Part shown: positions 41,219 to 52,456 of the stretch, one piece after another
How the letters are laid out: each line of letters opens with the position of its first letter
Position numbering within the stretch: position 1 is the stretch's first letter
Assembly (NCBI GenBank): GCA_946902985.2
Contig: OX336389.2
Coordinates: 1,081,017,788-1,081,081,787 of the forward strand
Length of the DNA: 64,000 bases
Reading direction: 5' to 3'
Source: Meconema thalassinum
Taxonomy: Eukaryota > Arthropoda > Insecta > Orthoptera > Tettigoniidae
Made by a program: the position numbers and the translations under genes
The notes under the pieces: generated by a model
Told to the model about the DNA's origin: nothing
The model's database searches: none
What the model saw: only the letters and a program-made list of their open reading frames with translations

Positions 41219-43687
41219 TTATTGGCTTACTCTTGGATAATATTTCTTCAAGTTTCCAGCATTGAACTTGCCATATACGACATCATTCTCATCATCATAG
41301 AGTTCATAACAGTTGTTTCCATAAGCATTCGTAATTCTGAACGGACCCATAAATACTATTCCAAACTTGGGATAGATTTTCTTACTCACGTCAGCCTTGA
41401 CAGGTCTGCGTAGTAATACCAGATTTCCAATTTCTAAGGGAGTACCAAAACGTTTTCCAGCTACTCGTTTCAGTCGTTTTTGTGCTGCTCTCTGGAGTTT
41501 TTCTTTCGCTCTGTCAATTCTCTGCTGCCTTCCTAGGTCGGGATCTCTAGGAACGTGGTTGAAAAGATTGTCCCACGGCCTTTCTGGGTTTCTTCCTAGA
41601 TGAAGTCTCATTGGCACCTCTCCTGTGCTCTCCTGCACTGTAGAATTTAGACACTCCTCAATAAGGGGTACAAATCTCACCCAACTAGTATGATCATTCG
41701 GACAGAAAATTCGACCAAATTTCGAAAATTCAGCCATGTATCTTTCTGAAGAATTCGATTCCGGATAGCGCACGCTTGAAAATATGTGCTTAATACCAAG
41801 CCTTTCCATATCTGCAGCAAATTCTAAGGATGTAAACTGAGCTCCATGATCCGATAGTAGATACTCTGGTTTACCAGCTTTTGGAAATACAGCATGTTCC
41901 AGTCTGCTTACAACGTTCCTCGTGTTAGCTTTTTGCATGGGACTCATTGTTACAAATTTCGAGGAGACATCCAAGGTAACCAACAGATACTGATTACCCT
42001 GGTATCCCTTCGGACAGGGGCCAAATATGTCCGTCGCCATGAGTTCATTCGGTTTAGAGGGAATCATAGCCTTAGGTTTTCCTTTTAATAGAGCGGAAGC
42101 ATACTTTGCTCTTTGACATTTATCACATGAACGAATGACATTAGCAATGCTGGAAAGCATGTTAGTCCAAATAAACCTCTCTTTAAGAGTATCAAGAGTT
42201 TTATCCAGACCGGCATGTCCAGTTGCGTGATGAGCTACCCACACTAAATTGACTACAAGGTTAGGTGGCACGACTATTCGGAGCTTTGTATGCGCAGAGT
42301 CAGCATACTTACATACGACGTCTCCACTCAAGACAAAGTGTCGTGAATCTCTCTGTGTAGCTGCATAGTCAACATCAGTATTGTCCATGTAACCCTTAAG
42401 GAACCTGTACATTTTCCTGATTGGAGCGTGTCTCTTCTGTGACACACCGATTCGGGCTAACCTCCTAACGGTCTCTTGATCTTGCTGCTCCAATTGTACA
42501 TGGTGTATCTGCACATTTTTGATAGGGTTACGTGATAAAGCATCAGCCAGTAAGTTGTCTTTCCCAGGCTGATGGACAATAGTGGCGTTAAACTGTTGGG
42601 TGAACAAAGCCCAACGTGTCAATCTATCACTAGACATGTCAGTTTGCAGCATAAACTGAAGTGCTTTGTGATCTGTAATAATGATAACCTTGTGTCCCAG
42701 CAGCATTTTCTTCCACGCTTGCAAAGCTGTTACAAAAGCTAACGCTTCTAGTTCTGTCGTAAAGTAGTTTTCCTCGTGTTTCTTTAATTTCCGACTAGTG
42801 AACGCAATGTAGTGCTTGTTGCCTGCCTCGTCTTTTTGGTATAAGACTGCACTAATGCCTATTCTTGATGCATCAGACTCAATATAGAACACCTTCTCAA
42901 AGTCTGGGTACTCCAGTTTAACGTTGTTTCTGAGCATCTCCTTTGCTTTCTCAGAAGCCTCGTCTGCTTCGGTACTCCATTTCCATCTATTATTCTTCTT
43001 GAGTAAGTCATACAGAGGAGCCATAATTTCAGAGTATCTCGGACAGTGGCTGCTGATGAATTGGCATGCGCCTACAAATTCTCTGACTTGTTTCACCTTA
43101 GTTGGCTTTGGGAACCTTGTGATCGCATCTACTTTCTGCATGTTTGGATGATATCCATCCTTATCAATAGTATGCCCCAAGTAGTTGATCTCCTTCTTCA
43201 TGAATTGACATTTTCCAAAATTGACCTTAATATTGGCCTTCCTTAAATTTTCAAACAACTTTCTCAAATGCACTAAATGTTCTGCGGCGTTGGGTGAAGA
43301 TACAATTAAATCGTCAATGTAGCAGATTACATTTTCCTTTACTTCGTCAGTGAGCTTGCTATCAAGTGCTCGAATAAGTGCTGGTCCACTGTTGACCATT
43401 CCAAAAGGCATTCTCTGGAAGACCCATGACGTCTGGTCAAATAAGAATCCAGTGTACTGCATACTTTCTTCTTCCAGTTGAACTTGGAAAAACGAAGATG
43501 TCATGTCAAGAACACTGAAACATGCTCTCCCTTTTAACTTTCTAAGCAGATCTCTAATCTTAGGTGGTCGGTCATTTTCTGGAAGAATCTTTAAGTTGAT
43601 GGTCCGAGCATCGAGACAGAGACGTATCTGACCATTACTTTTCTTGACTACAGTGATGGGGTTTATGTAAGACGACGCCTTTTTTTT
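41219..43687 (-). CDS. Pol of unit 3: RT (most), RNase H, integrase
   Basis: 761 residues from the Met at 43504, same catalytic set as unit 1. The open frame starts within an uninterrupted A10 tract (coding strand) at the boundary with the preceding frame. Private substitutions include SFFQ for SFYQ near the start and DVSSK for DVFSK in integrase. Confidence 0.88.
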   Translation of the reverse strand, partial: KKKASSYINPITVVKKSNGQIRLCLDARTINLKILPENDRPPKIRDLLRKLKGRACFSVLDMTSSFFQVQLEEESMQYTGFLFDQTSWVFQRMPFGMVNSGPALIRALDSKLTDEVKENVICYIDDLIVSSPNAAEHLVHLRKLFENLRKANIKVNFGKCQFMKKEINYLGHTIDKDGYHPNMQKVDAITRFPKPTKVKQVREFVGACQFISSHCPRYSEIMAPLYDLLKKNNRWKWSTEADEASEKAKEMLRNNVKLEYPDFEKVFYIESDASRIGISAVLYQKDEAGNKHYIAFTSRKLKKHEENYFTTELEALAFVTALQAWKKMLLGHKVIIITDHKALQFMLQTDMSSDRLTRWALFTQQFNATIVHQPGKDNLLADALSRNPIKNVQIHHVQLEQQDQETVRRLARIGVSQKRHAPIRKMYRFLKGYMDNTDVDYAATQRDSRHFVLSGDVVCKYADSAHTKLRIVVPPNLVVNLVWVAHHATGHAGLDKTLDTLKERFIWTNMLSSIANVIRSCDKCQRAKYASALLKGKPKAMIPSKPNELMATDIFGPCPKGYQGNQYLLVTLDVSSKFVTMSPMQKANTRNVVSRLEHAVFPKAGKPEYLLSDHGAQFTSLEFAADMERLGIKHIFSSVRYPESNSSERYMAEFSKFGRIFCPNDHTSWVRFVPLIEECLNSTVQESTGEVPMRLHLGRNPERPWDNLFNHVPRDPDLGRQQRIDRAKEKLQRAAQKRLKRVAGKRFGTPLEIGNLVLLRRPVKADVSKKIYPKFGIVFMGPFRITNAYGNNCYELYDDENDVVYGKFNAGNLKKYYPRVSQ

Positions 43688-44498
43688 TTATAATCCCGTC
43701 TACCTCCATTTTTCTTATCAACCCTCGTACTTCTTGGTAGTATTTCTCAGGTATGGGGTATATTTTCTTTTGGTAAGGGGTTTCATCGGTCAGCCTTATC
43801 TTATACTTATAGTCTTTAATCAATCCAGGCTTTTCATCAAATATATCTTGGAATTCCTTTATCAAATCCTCAAATTCCCCCTGAATTTCTTCAAATCCTT
43901 CAGTTTTTCTACTGGGTATTTCTGTTAGATTCTCCACTTCATTGATAATGGTATTTAAAGTCTCTTCCCTAAGGTCTATCTCCAGACTGTTTTTCACGTC
44001 CTGTTCTTCGATCTCTTCTGTGATCATGTACCCATCATTAAAGCTAATAATCCTATTCTTCATATCAATAATGGCTCCAACTTTCGATATAAAATCGATT
44101 CCTAGCACAATGTCGAAATGGATCTTGTTCACCACAATAAAGATCTGTTCATAATTCCTTCCATTAGTTTCAAAGTTCAACAACACTTGGATCTTGCATT
44201 TCACTGCCTTGTCTTGGAAAATTCCTCTCACTTTGACGGTAGAAGCAGGTAAAACTGTCATGTTTTCTCCCTTTAATAGACTTTGATAGCATTCATCAGA
44301 AATGATAGAAATAATTGCGCCGGTATCCATAAGAGCTTTGTACTGTTGGCCATCTATCAGTACAGAAATAATAGGTAAGGCACATGGTCTTTCCTCTTTG
44401 ACGATTCCTCTCTCTTCTAATAAATCCTCATCAGTTACTTCGTAAATTTCATTGATAGTAATTATGTGTGGTGTGGCAATGTATTCATTGTTTCTCAC
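43635..44498 (-). CDS. Protease and RT N-terminus of unit 3, 287 aa
   Basis: Same content as the unit 2 segment: MDTGA protease, then the PYQKKIYPIPEK RT start. It is cut from Gag by the same nine-T run as unit 2 (about 44518-44526). Confidence 0.82.
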   Translation of the reverse strand: MRNNEYIATPHIITINEIYEVTDEDLLEERGIVKEERPCALPIISVLIDGQQYKALMDTGAIISIISDECYQSLLKGENMTVLPASTVKVRGIFQDKAVKCKIQVLLNFETNGRNYEQIFIVVNKIHFDIVLGIDFISKVGAIIDMKNRIISFNDGYMITEEIEEQDVKNSLEIDLREETLNTIINEVENLTEIPSRKTEGFEEIQGEFEDLIKEFQDIFDEKPGLIKDYKYKIRLTDETPYQKKIYPIPEKYYQEVRGLIRKMEVDGIIKKKGVVLHKPHHCSQEK

Positions 44499-45133
44499 AT
44501 TCGTTGAGAAATCGGCGTTTTTTTTTCTTTGTTACCATTTTCAAAGTTCCCCTGCTGGCTTGTAGAAGGACCAGGATCGATCACTAAACCCTGTCTTTTC
44601 TTCTGGTTTTCAGCTTCCTTCTCTCGTAATTCCTTCAAATACTGCTGACTTTCTTTCTCTCTCTCTTGATACTTGTCCGGTGTCATAACCTGACCTTGAG
44701 AATTTTGATTCCGATTCTGGTACTGGTTATTTCTGTTGTAGTTCCTATTGTACCCATTGTTATTATAATATCTACCTCTTCCGTTATTATAGTTCCCTCT
44801 ATTGTTATTCCAGCCTCGTCTTTGCTGATATGGACGGTAACCTTGTAATCTGTTGTTGCGAAAATAATTGTTCCTGTGAGGACCTACATTTTCAGTTTTC
44901 TCTTCAGCAGGCGTATCAGTTTGCTGAACTTGATCCATGTAGACAGTATTAATGTCTTTGAATTCGTGCCTCTGACCTTTTTGAACCAAATTTGGCACCG
45001 GACTCGTGTAATCAAGCCTTCTCAATAGTTCGTCCATACTGGTAAAATCCCTTATATTTGACGATATAATAAGCCTTCTTACCTCAACAGGTAGCATACG
45101 TGAAATGGCATCTATTAACTGCTCTGTAGACAA
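44495..45133 (-). CDS. C-terminal Gag fragment of unit 3, 212 aa
   Basis: Equivalent to the unit 2 fragment, with two or three substitutions (for example RLQGYR for RSQGYR). Not expected to be a separate protein. Confidence 0.78.
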   Translation of the reverse strand: MSTEQLIDAISRMLPVEVRRLIISSNIRDFTSMDELLRRLDYTSPVPNLVQKGQRHEFKDINTVYMDQVQQTDTPAEEKTENVGPHRNNYFRNNRLQGYRPYQQRRGWNNNRGNYNNGRGRYYNNNGYNRNYNRNNQYQNRNQNSQGQVMTPDKYQEREKESQQYLKELREKEAENQKKRQGLVIDPGPSTSQQGNFENGNKEKKTPISQRM

Positions 45134-45273
45134 TGGGGGTTGTAAAAATCTTAAGCGCGATAACTGGCTGGTGAAGAAATCAGCGTACCGTGTTGGAAGA
45201 GTACCCGAATACTTCCTCGAGTATACCTCAGCTCTTAATGAATTTTGTGCTTCTCTTGACCAGAATCGTTTTA

Positions 45274-46878
45274 TCAGTGCCTCTGCAAATTCATCGAAAT
45301 TACTAAAAGTGTACCGAAATGCTCAAGAGGTCCTCCAGCTAGAAATCTTTCTACGATTCTCATTTCTCTTTCTCTAGGAATATGGGCTTCAATAAAATAG
45401 TCTTTCAGGTTTCTGATATACTCTATCGGTGTTAGACTATCTGTATTACTAAATTTCTGAGGCTTGTCCTCAAAGTTTCGGATGACTGTCACATTTCTTG
45501 GATATGAATCCATATAATTCTTTCCAATATCACGATATTTCCATTCAGGTTCAATATTCCTATCCACTTCTTCTTCCCGGAATCTGAATATACGTTTCTC
45601 AGGACTAATATCTCTCTCTTCAGTAGCGAGGTTACATCTTCTCACGTAATTCCTATTATCTTCAAAAGTCAACCTTTCTGGATCCTTATCTGTGATTTCC
45701 GTGATGACTTTCCTAATCAACTCTTCTTTATACGTTTCCAACATGCTAGCTTCTCCTAGGTTTAAATTCTGAAGTTTGCTCGTAGTTTCATTGACATCAG
45801 AGACAACCTTATGAATTTGTTCCTCTAACGCGGATTTTAATGCTTGCACGTCCCGGCCTATTTGAGTTCTATCCTCTACCTGCTTTTCGGATAGCGAATC
45901 CATCCTTATACTCAAATCCTTTCTAATTTGAACTACCTCATTATTTATATCTACTTGTGTACTGGCTAATTTTCGTTCAATTCGCTCCTGAATCTGATTG
46001 ACATGTTCCCCACTTGACTTGTTCCATTCATCTTTCCAAACCGTTACATTTGCAGTTAACATTTCAGCAATATCTACTTCAATGTCTTCCTTAAGTAAAC
46101 GATTATGATCTAAGACTTGGGTCCTCATGACCTCTACATCATGTTTTAATCCAGCTAGTGAAGCTGTTGTCCTAACAGACTCGTCAACCAATCTAGTTGT
46201 TAAAGCACTAATGTTACGAGTACAAAGCGTTTTTGAAGTTTCAATTTCTTCTCTAACCTTATTAACATCAGTTTGAACTTTGGCAATGTCTACAAAAACT
46301 GTATTAACTTCTATTTGCACCTTATTGATATCGCTTTGCATATCATTAACATCAGACTGAATATTATTTATGTCTACTTGAACGTTTGACACATCGGTTC
46401 GAACATTTCTAATCTCTCTTTGAACTTCTTCTACCTTGTATTGTACAGTAGCAACATCATTCCTAACAACGATTACTTCTGCTCTAGCACATGAAATATC
46501 ACCCCGGACATTAGCAACATCAAGATTTAACAAAGTAAGGTCTTTCTGGACTGAATCAACTTTTCCCTGTACATTGGAAACATCAATTTTTACATCTGAA
46601 ACATCTTTATGGACATTGGATAAATCTACTTTAACATCTGAGACATCCTTGTGAATGTCAGTCACGGCATTCTGGACCTCCTGTGTACTGGTCTGTAAAC
46701 GCGACATGTTATTTTCCAAATTTGCAGAACTGGTCTGGAGATCCTTCAAATTCTCCTTCATCATCTCCTGCATTCGAAAAGCATTCCTAGCTTCCATCTC
46801 CCTCACACTTTCATTCATGCTAGCTTTCAAACTGTTGGACATCTCCTCCAACATCTGTCTCATACTCTCATCTGCCAT
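45274..46878 (-). CDS. N-terminal Gag fragment of unit 3, 534 aa, frameshifted
   Basis: Coiled-coil Gag up to LAGGPLE, with the same 10-bp deletion and frameshifted tail as unit 2. Sharing this lesion makes units 2 and 3 sister copies relative to unit 1. Confidence 0.82.
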   Translation of the reverse strand: MADESMRQMLEEMSNSLKASMNESVREMEARNAFRMQEMMKENLKDLQTSSANLENNMSRLQTSTQEVQNAVTDIHKDVSDVKVDLSNVHKDVSDVKIDVSNVQGKVDSVQKDLTLLNLDVANVRGDISCARAEVIVVRNDVATVQYKVEEVQREIRNVRTDVSNVQVDINNIQSDVNDMQSDINKVQIEVNTVFVDIAKVQTDVNKVREEIETSKTLCTRNISALTTRLVDESVRTTASLAGLKHDVEVMRTQVLDHNRLLKEDIEVDIAEMLTANVTVWKDEWNKSSGEHVNQIQERIERKLASTQVDINNEVVQIRKDLSIRMDSLSEKQVEDRTQIGRDVQALKSALEEQIHKVVSDVNETTSKLQNLNLGEASMLETYKEELIRKVITEITDKDPERLTFEDNRNYVRRCNLATEERDISPEKRIFRFREEEVDRNIEPEWKYRDIGKNYMDSYPRNVTVIRNFEDKPQKFSNTDSLTPIEYIRNLKDYFIEAHIPREREMRIVERFLAGGPLEHFGTLLVISMNLQRH

Positions 46879-47448
46879 CTCAATAATATTTCAATAATAG
46901 ACTGCGTTAGGGACATACATCAAATAGTGCAAGATAACAACATCTGAGCAACGCCTTTCACCATATATAAAGTTTGAGCAATTTTCTGTCTTAAATCTAA
47001 CTTATAATTAGCTTATCACTAACTTCATAAACACCCTATGTTGAAATAAACTCAAGCACATGTTCAAATTTCTTTGGTTCATTTTAAATATCCTAACACA
47101 AATAATTTACATTTACAAACCAAATAGTTTAATTTTATCTTTAATATGACTAAACATGTCATAAGCCGGTCAAATAAAATAAGACTCCAGATCATAGGCG
47201 ATTTTTCTAAGTTTCCAGCCTATTTAACCTCTCTCAGGTTGTATAAGATCTGATCTTTTCTGAGTGTAATTTTCCTAATACAACACAACATTTAATCCCT
47301 ATATAATCACACTCTCAAATTCTACAATTGGCCAAGACATCTAACAAAGAATCAACCTCTTTATTTGAGTCTTCACAATCCCATTGACATCGATAACTTG
47401 GTAATCCAATGTTATTCGAGCCCCACACGTTGATTGCGCCAATCCTAC

Positions 47449-50400
47449 TGTCCCCGATAATCCGGATAGTAGGCTGTCAGAAATCCGCCCCCTCAATCGG
47501 ATTGCCAATAATCGATTGCACCGGCACAGCTACATCAATGAAAATGGCACTGACAGATACTACCGAGATTAGAGCACAGTAGTTAACATGAAATTACTGT
47601 GGAACACACCAAAATATACGGGGGTTCATACTTACCTTTTACTTACCTATTCAATTTAATCTCGGGTCTGGGTTTTCAACTGGATCACTTAATAGTATGC
47701 CCTCACAGTAACCTCCACCACGATATTTAAAATGAACCAAGTCGGAGACCAGAAAATTTAAACTGCACAATAATTTATTTCACATAAAGAAAAAAAATAT
47801 TTTAACAAAATTTAACAACAAAATAGTTATGGCTGTCTGAAGCCATTGTCAATGCAACCATGTCCTCCTGTAGGACTGTAGACTTCACATACAAAAATTC
47901 AGCTTTCTCTAGCTCAAAAGAACGTAATAATAACAACAATGCACATTGGAATGGATAAGGGAGCTGGGACGAGACATATAGCATTTGTTTCCTTGTTCAT
48001 GAACTTCATAATTTAGTTCATTGACACACATTTATTAATAACTGCAAGGCCGCTAAGTAGTTGACCTTGACCTCCACCATTCAGTTATCTGGCCACCTGC
48101 AATACACCCTATGCAGTGTTGCATGCTTGCTTCGTCAAATGGACGCAGCTGCCTAACCAGTGTCACCATATGCTGGCCAACGCAGAGTCTAGCTCTCATT
48201 CAAAACAATTTAAATGCTCACATCTCAACTCAAATATTATCACGCAAAATTTATACAAGTTCCGTTCACATTGCAATGGATTACTCTGTTAATCTCAAAT
48301 CTTATTTAAATGTTTATTCCAATTATCGAACTAGCGTTGTTTAAATGTTAATAGCAAAACGCATAATGTTATATCATAGTGTTCAATAATTATTTATAAC
48401 ATTTAGATTGTTCATAACTTAGTCAAACGACAATTGAAAAATGTTTACACGCCTCTATTAATCCCGTTTGTTTCAAATTATTATTATAGATATTTACATA
48501 GTTATTTACATTATTTATATTTTATTTATATTTGAAATACATTAACCACACGTTTATCCGGTTGATATTTTCTTAAATCGTGGTAATATAATCGACCGAT
48601 GAAGGTTACTTATATTTAAATTTTAGATTCAGGTTTAATAAGATTTAATAATTATTATTTGTGACGGTAACCTCCATTCAAAATCTATAATTCAATCAAT
48701 TTATCACTCTTGTTAATTTTAACAGTAACTTCACATGAATAATTTTCAATGGACCTGAACAATACAACTCAGCGGAAACATACCTCGCACAAACGCACAA
48801 AATTGGCCCATAATTCATCATATATCTCATTATATATGGCATCAAAATCTTCCACAATACACACAAAAAACCTCCACTTATAAATTCATCATCATCATCA
48901 ATATTACTGTGGGAACCTCCTTCACTTATTAAAGGGCATTATTCATCAGCGACTTTTACACGTCCACTGAACTAACGATTATACATCCATAGTTCCTCTT
49001 TAAAAATTCTTATATTCATCAATTGTATCGCAAACTGTTATTATATTTAACCTTCGTGGGTTTCATTCATGAAGCGATATGAAGCAAAAATTTGCCAGTC
49101 ACAAATAAATTTAATAGCAAATACGATTAGACACGCCTCCCTGGTCTATCAAAATGAATTAATCTCATCATAATTATCGCAGTATAAAAATACTATATTC
49201 AAGCAAAATTCATTTAACTGCAGAAATAGTCGAATAGAATGCAAATAGACTAGAAAATGCAAACATTATTGTTTCAATCTAGAATTGAGAAAATCTCCTA
49301 TCAAATGTTCATTACTATAGTGTACTGAATAAATCGTATTCAAAGTTCATATTTCATAAAATTGTCTATAATGCAATGGTATTTTAGAATTGACTAAAAA
49401 TGTCTGTGTTTCAATCATGTTCTTAAAAACGACTAGTATTTCCAAGATCGTCGATAAAGTAGTAGATTTTAACGCTCTAAAATCTTTTAATCATTCTTCT
49501 TTCTTGAGGATGACAGAAAATTGGTCAAAGTAATTTACTGGAAAGAATTACTTTAATAAAACGACACGCTGTCTGAATTCAAACTTGCCATAGAAAATCG
49601 TTAACTTTACAGTCAAATCGTGACTACAAGAAAAATTCATATTCTCGCAAGAATATTTAACTTCAGTATAAACTGATCCAAAATGTTTAAATATGCAAAT
49701 GACATAATAATGTCTCAATAAATCGAAGAAAATGGCATAAAGCTGCAAAGTGTACAGAGTACAGAAACATCTAGCAAAAGAATATGGGGCAATCAAATAT
49801 ATGACAGAAAATATGGGAAAGATAGTTGCTCAGATCTCACTAAAATGGCTCAAATAAATCAAGAAACGTTCACGGCTACCTTATCTGTTGGATTGAAGTT
49901 CTAGAAGAAAATTTCAAAGAAGACTGCTGCTGGTTCCATTTCACCACAGGATAGATGTGCACCGACCTCGAACCTGGAACCTGCGCCCTCGGACAATAGA
50001 ACAGCTTCCTCCTCCGGAAATCGCACTGCTCCGTGTTGACGATATACATCCTTCTGGCAAAACTCTTCTTTGTGTGCTGGGAGAAACCCTTGCCACTCTT
50101 GAAATTTCCCTGAAGTTCTTGTAGAAATCAGCCATGAAGTTCATTGCAAATATTTCCGCAGTAATGTTCATAATTGTGGAGTGTGAATTTATTACCACTG
50201 CCATTTGATGTAATTCAGCGATGGATTACGATGCATGAGTGTAGCTGAATGTTCACTACATGCTCGTCTTTGTAGAATGACGATTATCGAAGCTCCATGT
50301 TGCTACTTCACACTACTGATGTATGTCCCAATTGCATTAAAGTTTTAGTCTTCCATCTCCACTTCCATTATAATGTTAGTCGAAAGTACTGCCAGATTGT

Positions 50401-51373
50401 ATAGTTCCATTGTAGAATGTAGCGTTGTATCACCAAATGTAATCTTCAGTATCACGGTTGCAATACACGTGTCTGCCGTAGCGTAGAATGTGGTAGTAAA
50501 AGTGCTTCTCAGGATTCGAGAAAAACACTTTTCTCTGCAGTCTTTAAATGCGAATATCTTCTGAAGTATTATAATGAAAATGTTCAACTTTCGCACACGC
50601 CTCAATATTGTAATGCACTATTGAATTAGTATAAATGCAGTAGCTAATTCTTGATAGATAAACTTGTAGAATCGTTTATGTGTGCGCTCCAACTTCGCCT
50701 AGTTTTAGTAACAGTAAAATTGCACTGCTGGATACCCAATACTGTTCGATGCGGTGGGCTCTGCCACGCTTGCTTATGACGATATGCTTGTTCTATCAGA
50801 ACACGAAGTCAGACTATGAAGTCAGAATAAAACCACGAAGTGAGAAGCTCCTCTCTGCTGTGCAAGGCCTTTTATCAACTTTGAAGGGGCGTATCCATCC
50901 CTACCATAGCTTCTTCTTCCATCATTACTCGAAGTTCCAACTTTGGCTATTCTTGACGGATTTTCAGATTTCAAAAACATATAATTAATTTCTTCAAAAT
51001 TCCAAATCAATGCCATAACTGAAAATAGTTTTCCACAATTCTGCATGCCAAAAGTTATTAAATATCGTAGTTTCAATAATCTCCGTCTCCCTCCAAGCTA
51101 TCATTCATTGGTTCGAGCCTCTCCTCCAATAGCGTAACTTCTTCCTCAGCACGTTCACTTGCTTCCCTGCGACTGCGTCGTAAATCTAAGATCCTTCTCG
51201 AACAAAATCGTGACGTCAGCAAGAATCTAAGCTTAGCCAGCCTACTTGCTCGAGCGTTGCGTCATCCTCGCCTACGTCATGAATATACACGTCACAACTA
51301 TGACGGCCATAACTTTATTCACATATGCCAATACAGCCACCGTGGTCTCAGTATAATTCAATTTACGGGGGCA
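47449..51373 (-). repeat. LTR4 (5' LTR of the array), 3925 bp
   Basis: Full-length LTR with the TGTCCCC...GGGGCA termini. It has a private five-base loss (ACATATGCC for ACATACGGTATGCC) near 51325. It directly borders GTAC 51374-51377 and the resumed SINE-A. Confidence 0.92.
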
Positions 51374-51499
51374 GTACCTTCTTCAAGGCCACGGCCGCCA
51401 CCTTCCCTCTTCCTTGCCTATCCATCCTGACCTTCCATTACCTTCCCTCATGAGGCCCCTGTTCGCTTTGCAGGTCAGGCCGCCTGGGCGAGGTGCCAA
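51374..51499 (+). repeat. SINE-A copy, 3' part after the array
   Basis: Starts with the duplicated GTAC, then CTTCTTCAAGGCCACGGCCG, colinear with the intact SINE-A through GGGCGAGGTGCCAA at 51499. After this the sequence changes abruptly to gag-like coding sequence of a second Gypsy element. Confidence 0.88.
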
Positions 51500-51910
51500 G
51501 CCCCTGGCCGACGAATTAATGGAGGCGCTAAGCCGGTTCTTCGATAGTCGCGGCACCACCAGCAACGGCGTAGCTGAAGGACATCCGGAGAGGCGGCCCG
51601 GAAGAGGACTACCGACCTGCTGGACCTGCCGTAAGAGAGGCCATCTGAGCAAGCACTGCGGTGATCGCCGCCGCCAAGGTTTTCCGTCGGGACAGTCAGT
51701 CGTAGGGAAACCGCGCGGCCCAGAAAAGCGAGTATTGGCCAGCCTTGGGGGGCAAAGGTTGGCTTGTGACAGTCGTCAAGCCCCGGCAGTCCAAGTGCGT
51801 GTGACGAGGTTACGGAGGGACAATAGCAGCCTGATGGTCGACGGAGTCGTCAACGGAGTGAGCTGGCCCATGCTAATCGACACGGGAGCATCGAGAACCA
51901 TCTCCGAATA
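51500..51910 (+). pseudogene. Gag zinc knuckle and protease start of the second Gypsy element
   Basis: The frame reads ADELMEALSRFFDSRGTT, later CWTCRKRGHLSKHC (a CX2CX4HX4C knuckle), then PMLIDTGASRTIS, the aspartic protease catalytic start. It stops right after, at TAG 51909-51911, because of the deletion junction. The frame also extends upstream into SINE-A, which is fortuitous. Confidence 0.83.
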
Positions 51911-52420
51911 GTCGTCAGCGAGCACCAGAGGGATTGGGACAGACATCTTCCTCTATTTCTCCTGGCCTACCGCGCCGCCGTGCATGATGCCACCGGGTGC
52001 ACACCAGCCCGAGCCATGTTTGGGAGGGAACTCCGTCTACCAGTCGATCTTGCCTTCGGCCGACCTGGGAATGATCCGGTCCCGGTAAGCCAGTATTGTC
52101 AAGAACTGGTCGACCAACTGGAGAACGTGCACGCGTTCGCGAGGAGGAAACTGCGGATCGAGACCGACCGAATGAAGACCCGATACGACCAACAGACGGA
52201 TGCCGGCGGATTCCACGAGGACGACCTGGTCTGGCTCTTCAACCCGTTACGGAAGAAAGGCCTGGCACCCAAACTGCAGAAGTCCTGGGAGGGCCCGTAC
52301 CGAGTCGTGAAACGGATCAACGATGTCGTCTACAGGATCCAGTTGAACCCGAGGGCGAAGATGAAGATCGTGCATCGAGATCGCCTGGCAGCCTACGGAG
52401 GGACACAGACGGACCAATGA
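51908..52420 (+). pseudogene. Integrase C-terminus of the second Gypsy element
   Basis: From 51908 the frame reads VVSEHQRDWDRHLPLFLLAY, then ATGCTPARAMFGRELRLP, typical of the end of the Gypsy integrase core, and later WEGPYRVVKRINDVVYRIQ with a GPY motif and KIVHRDRLAAY at the end. The catalytic D,D,E residues are gone. It joins protease sequence directly, in a different frame. Confidence 0.83.
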
Positions 52421-52456
52421 TTGATCGGGACGATCAGCCTTTTAGGAAGGGGGTGG

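Larger units (their letters stand above)
17758..51373 (-). mobile_element. Tandem array of three Ty3/Gypsy-type LTR retroelement units sharing LTRs
   Basis: Order from left to right: LTR1, internal 1 (20616-26949), LTR2, internal 2 (30874-37195), LTR3, internal 3 (41127-47448), LTR4. Adjacent units share one LTR; no flanking DNA lies between units. On the coding (minus) strand each LTR starts TGCCCCCG and ends GGGGACA. The only target duplication is GTAC at the outer edges (17754-17757 and 51374-51377), inside one SINE-A copy. Unit length is about 10.25 kb and the copies are nearly identical. One insertion followed by unequal LTR exchange, or insertion of a concatemer, would explain this. Gag-Pro and RT-RNase H-Int reading frames are present and there is no envelope ORF. 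Confidence 0.93.
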
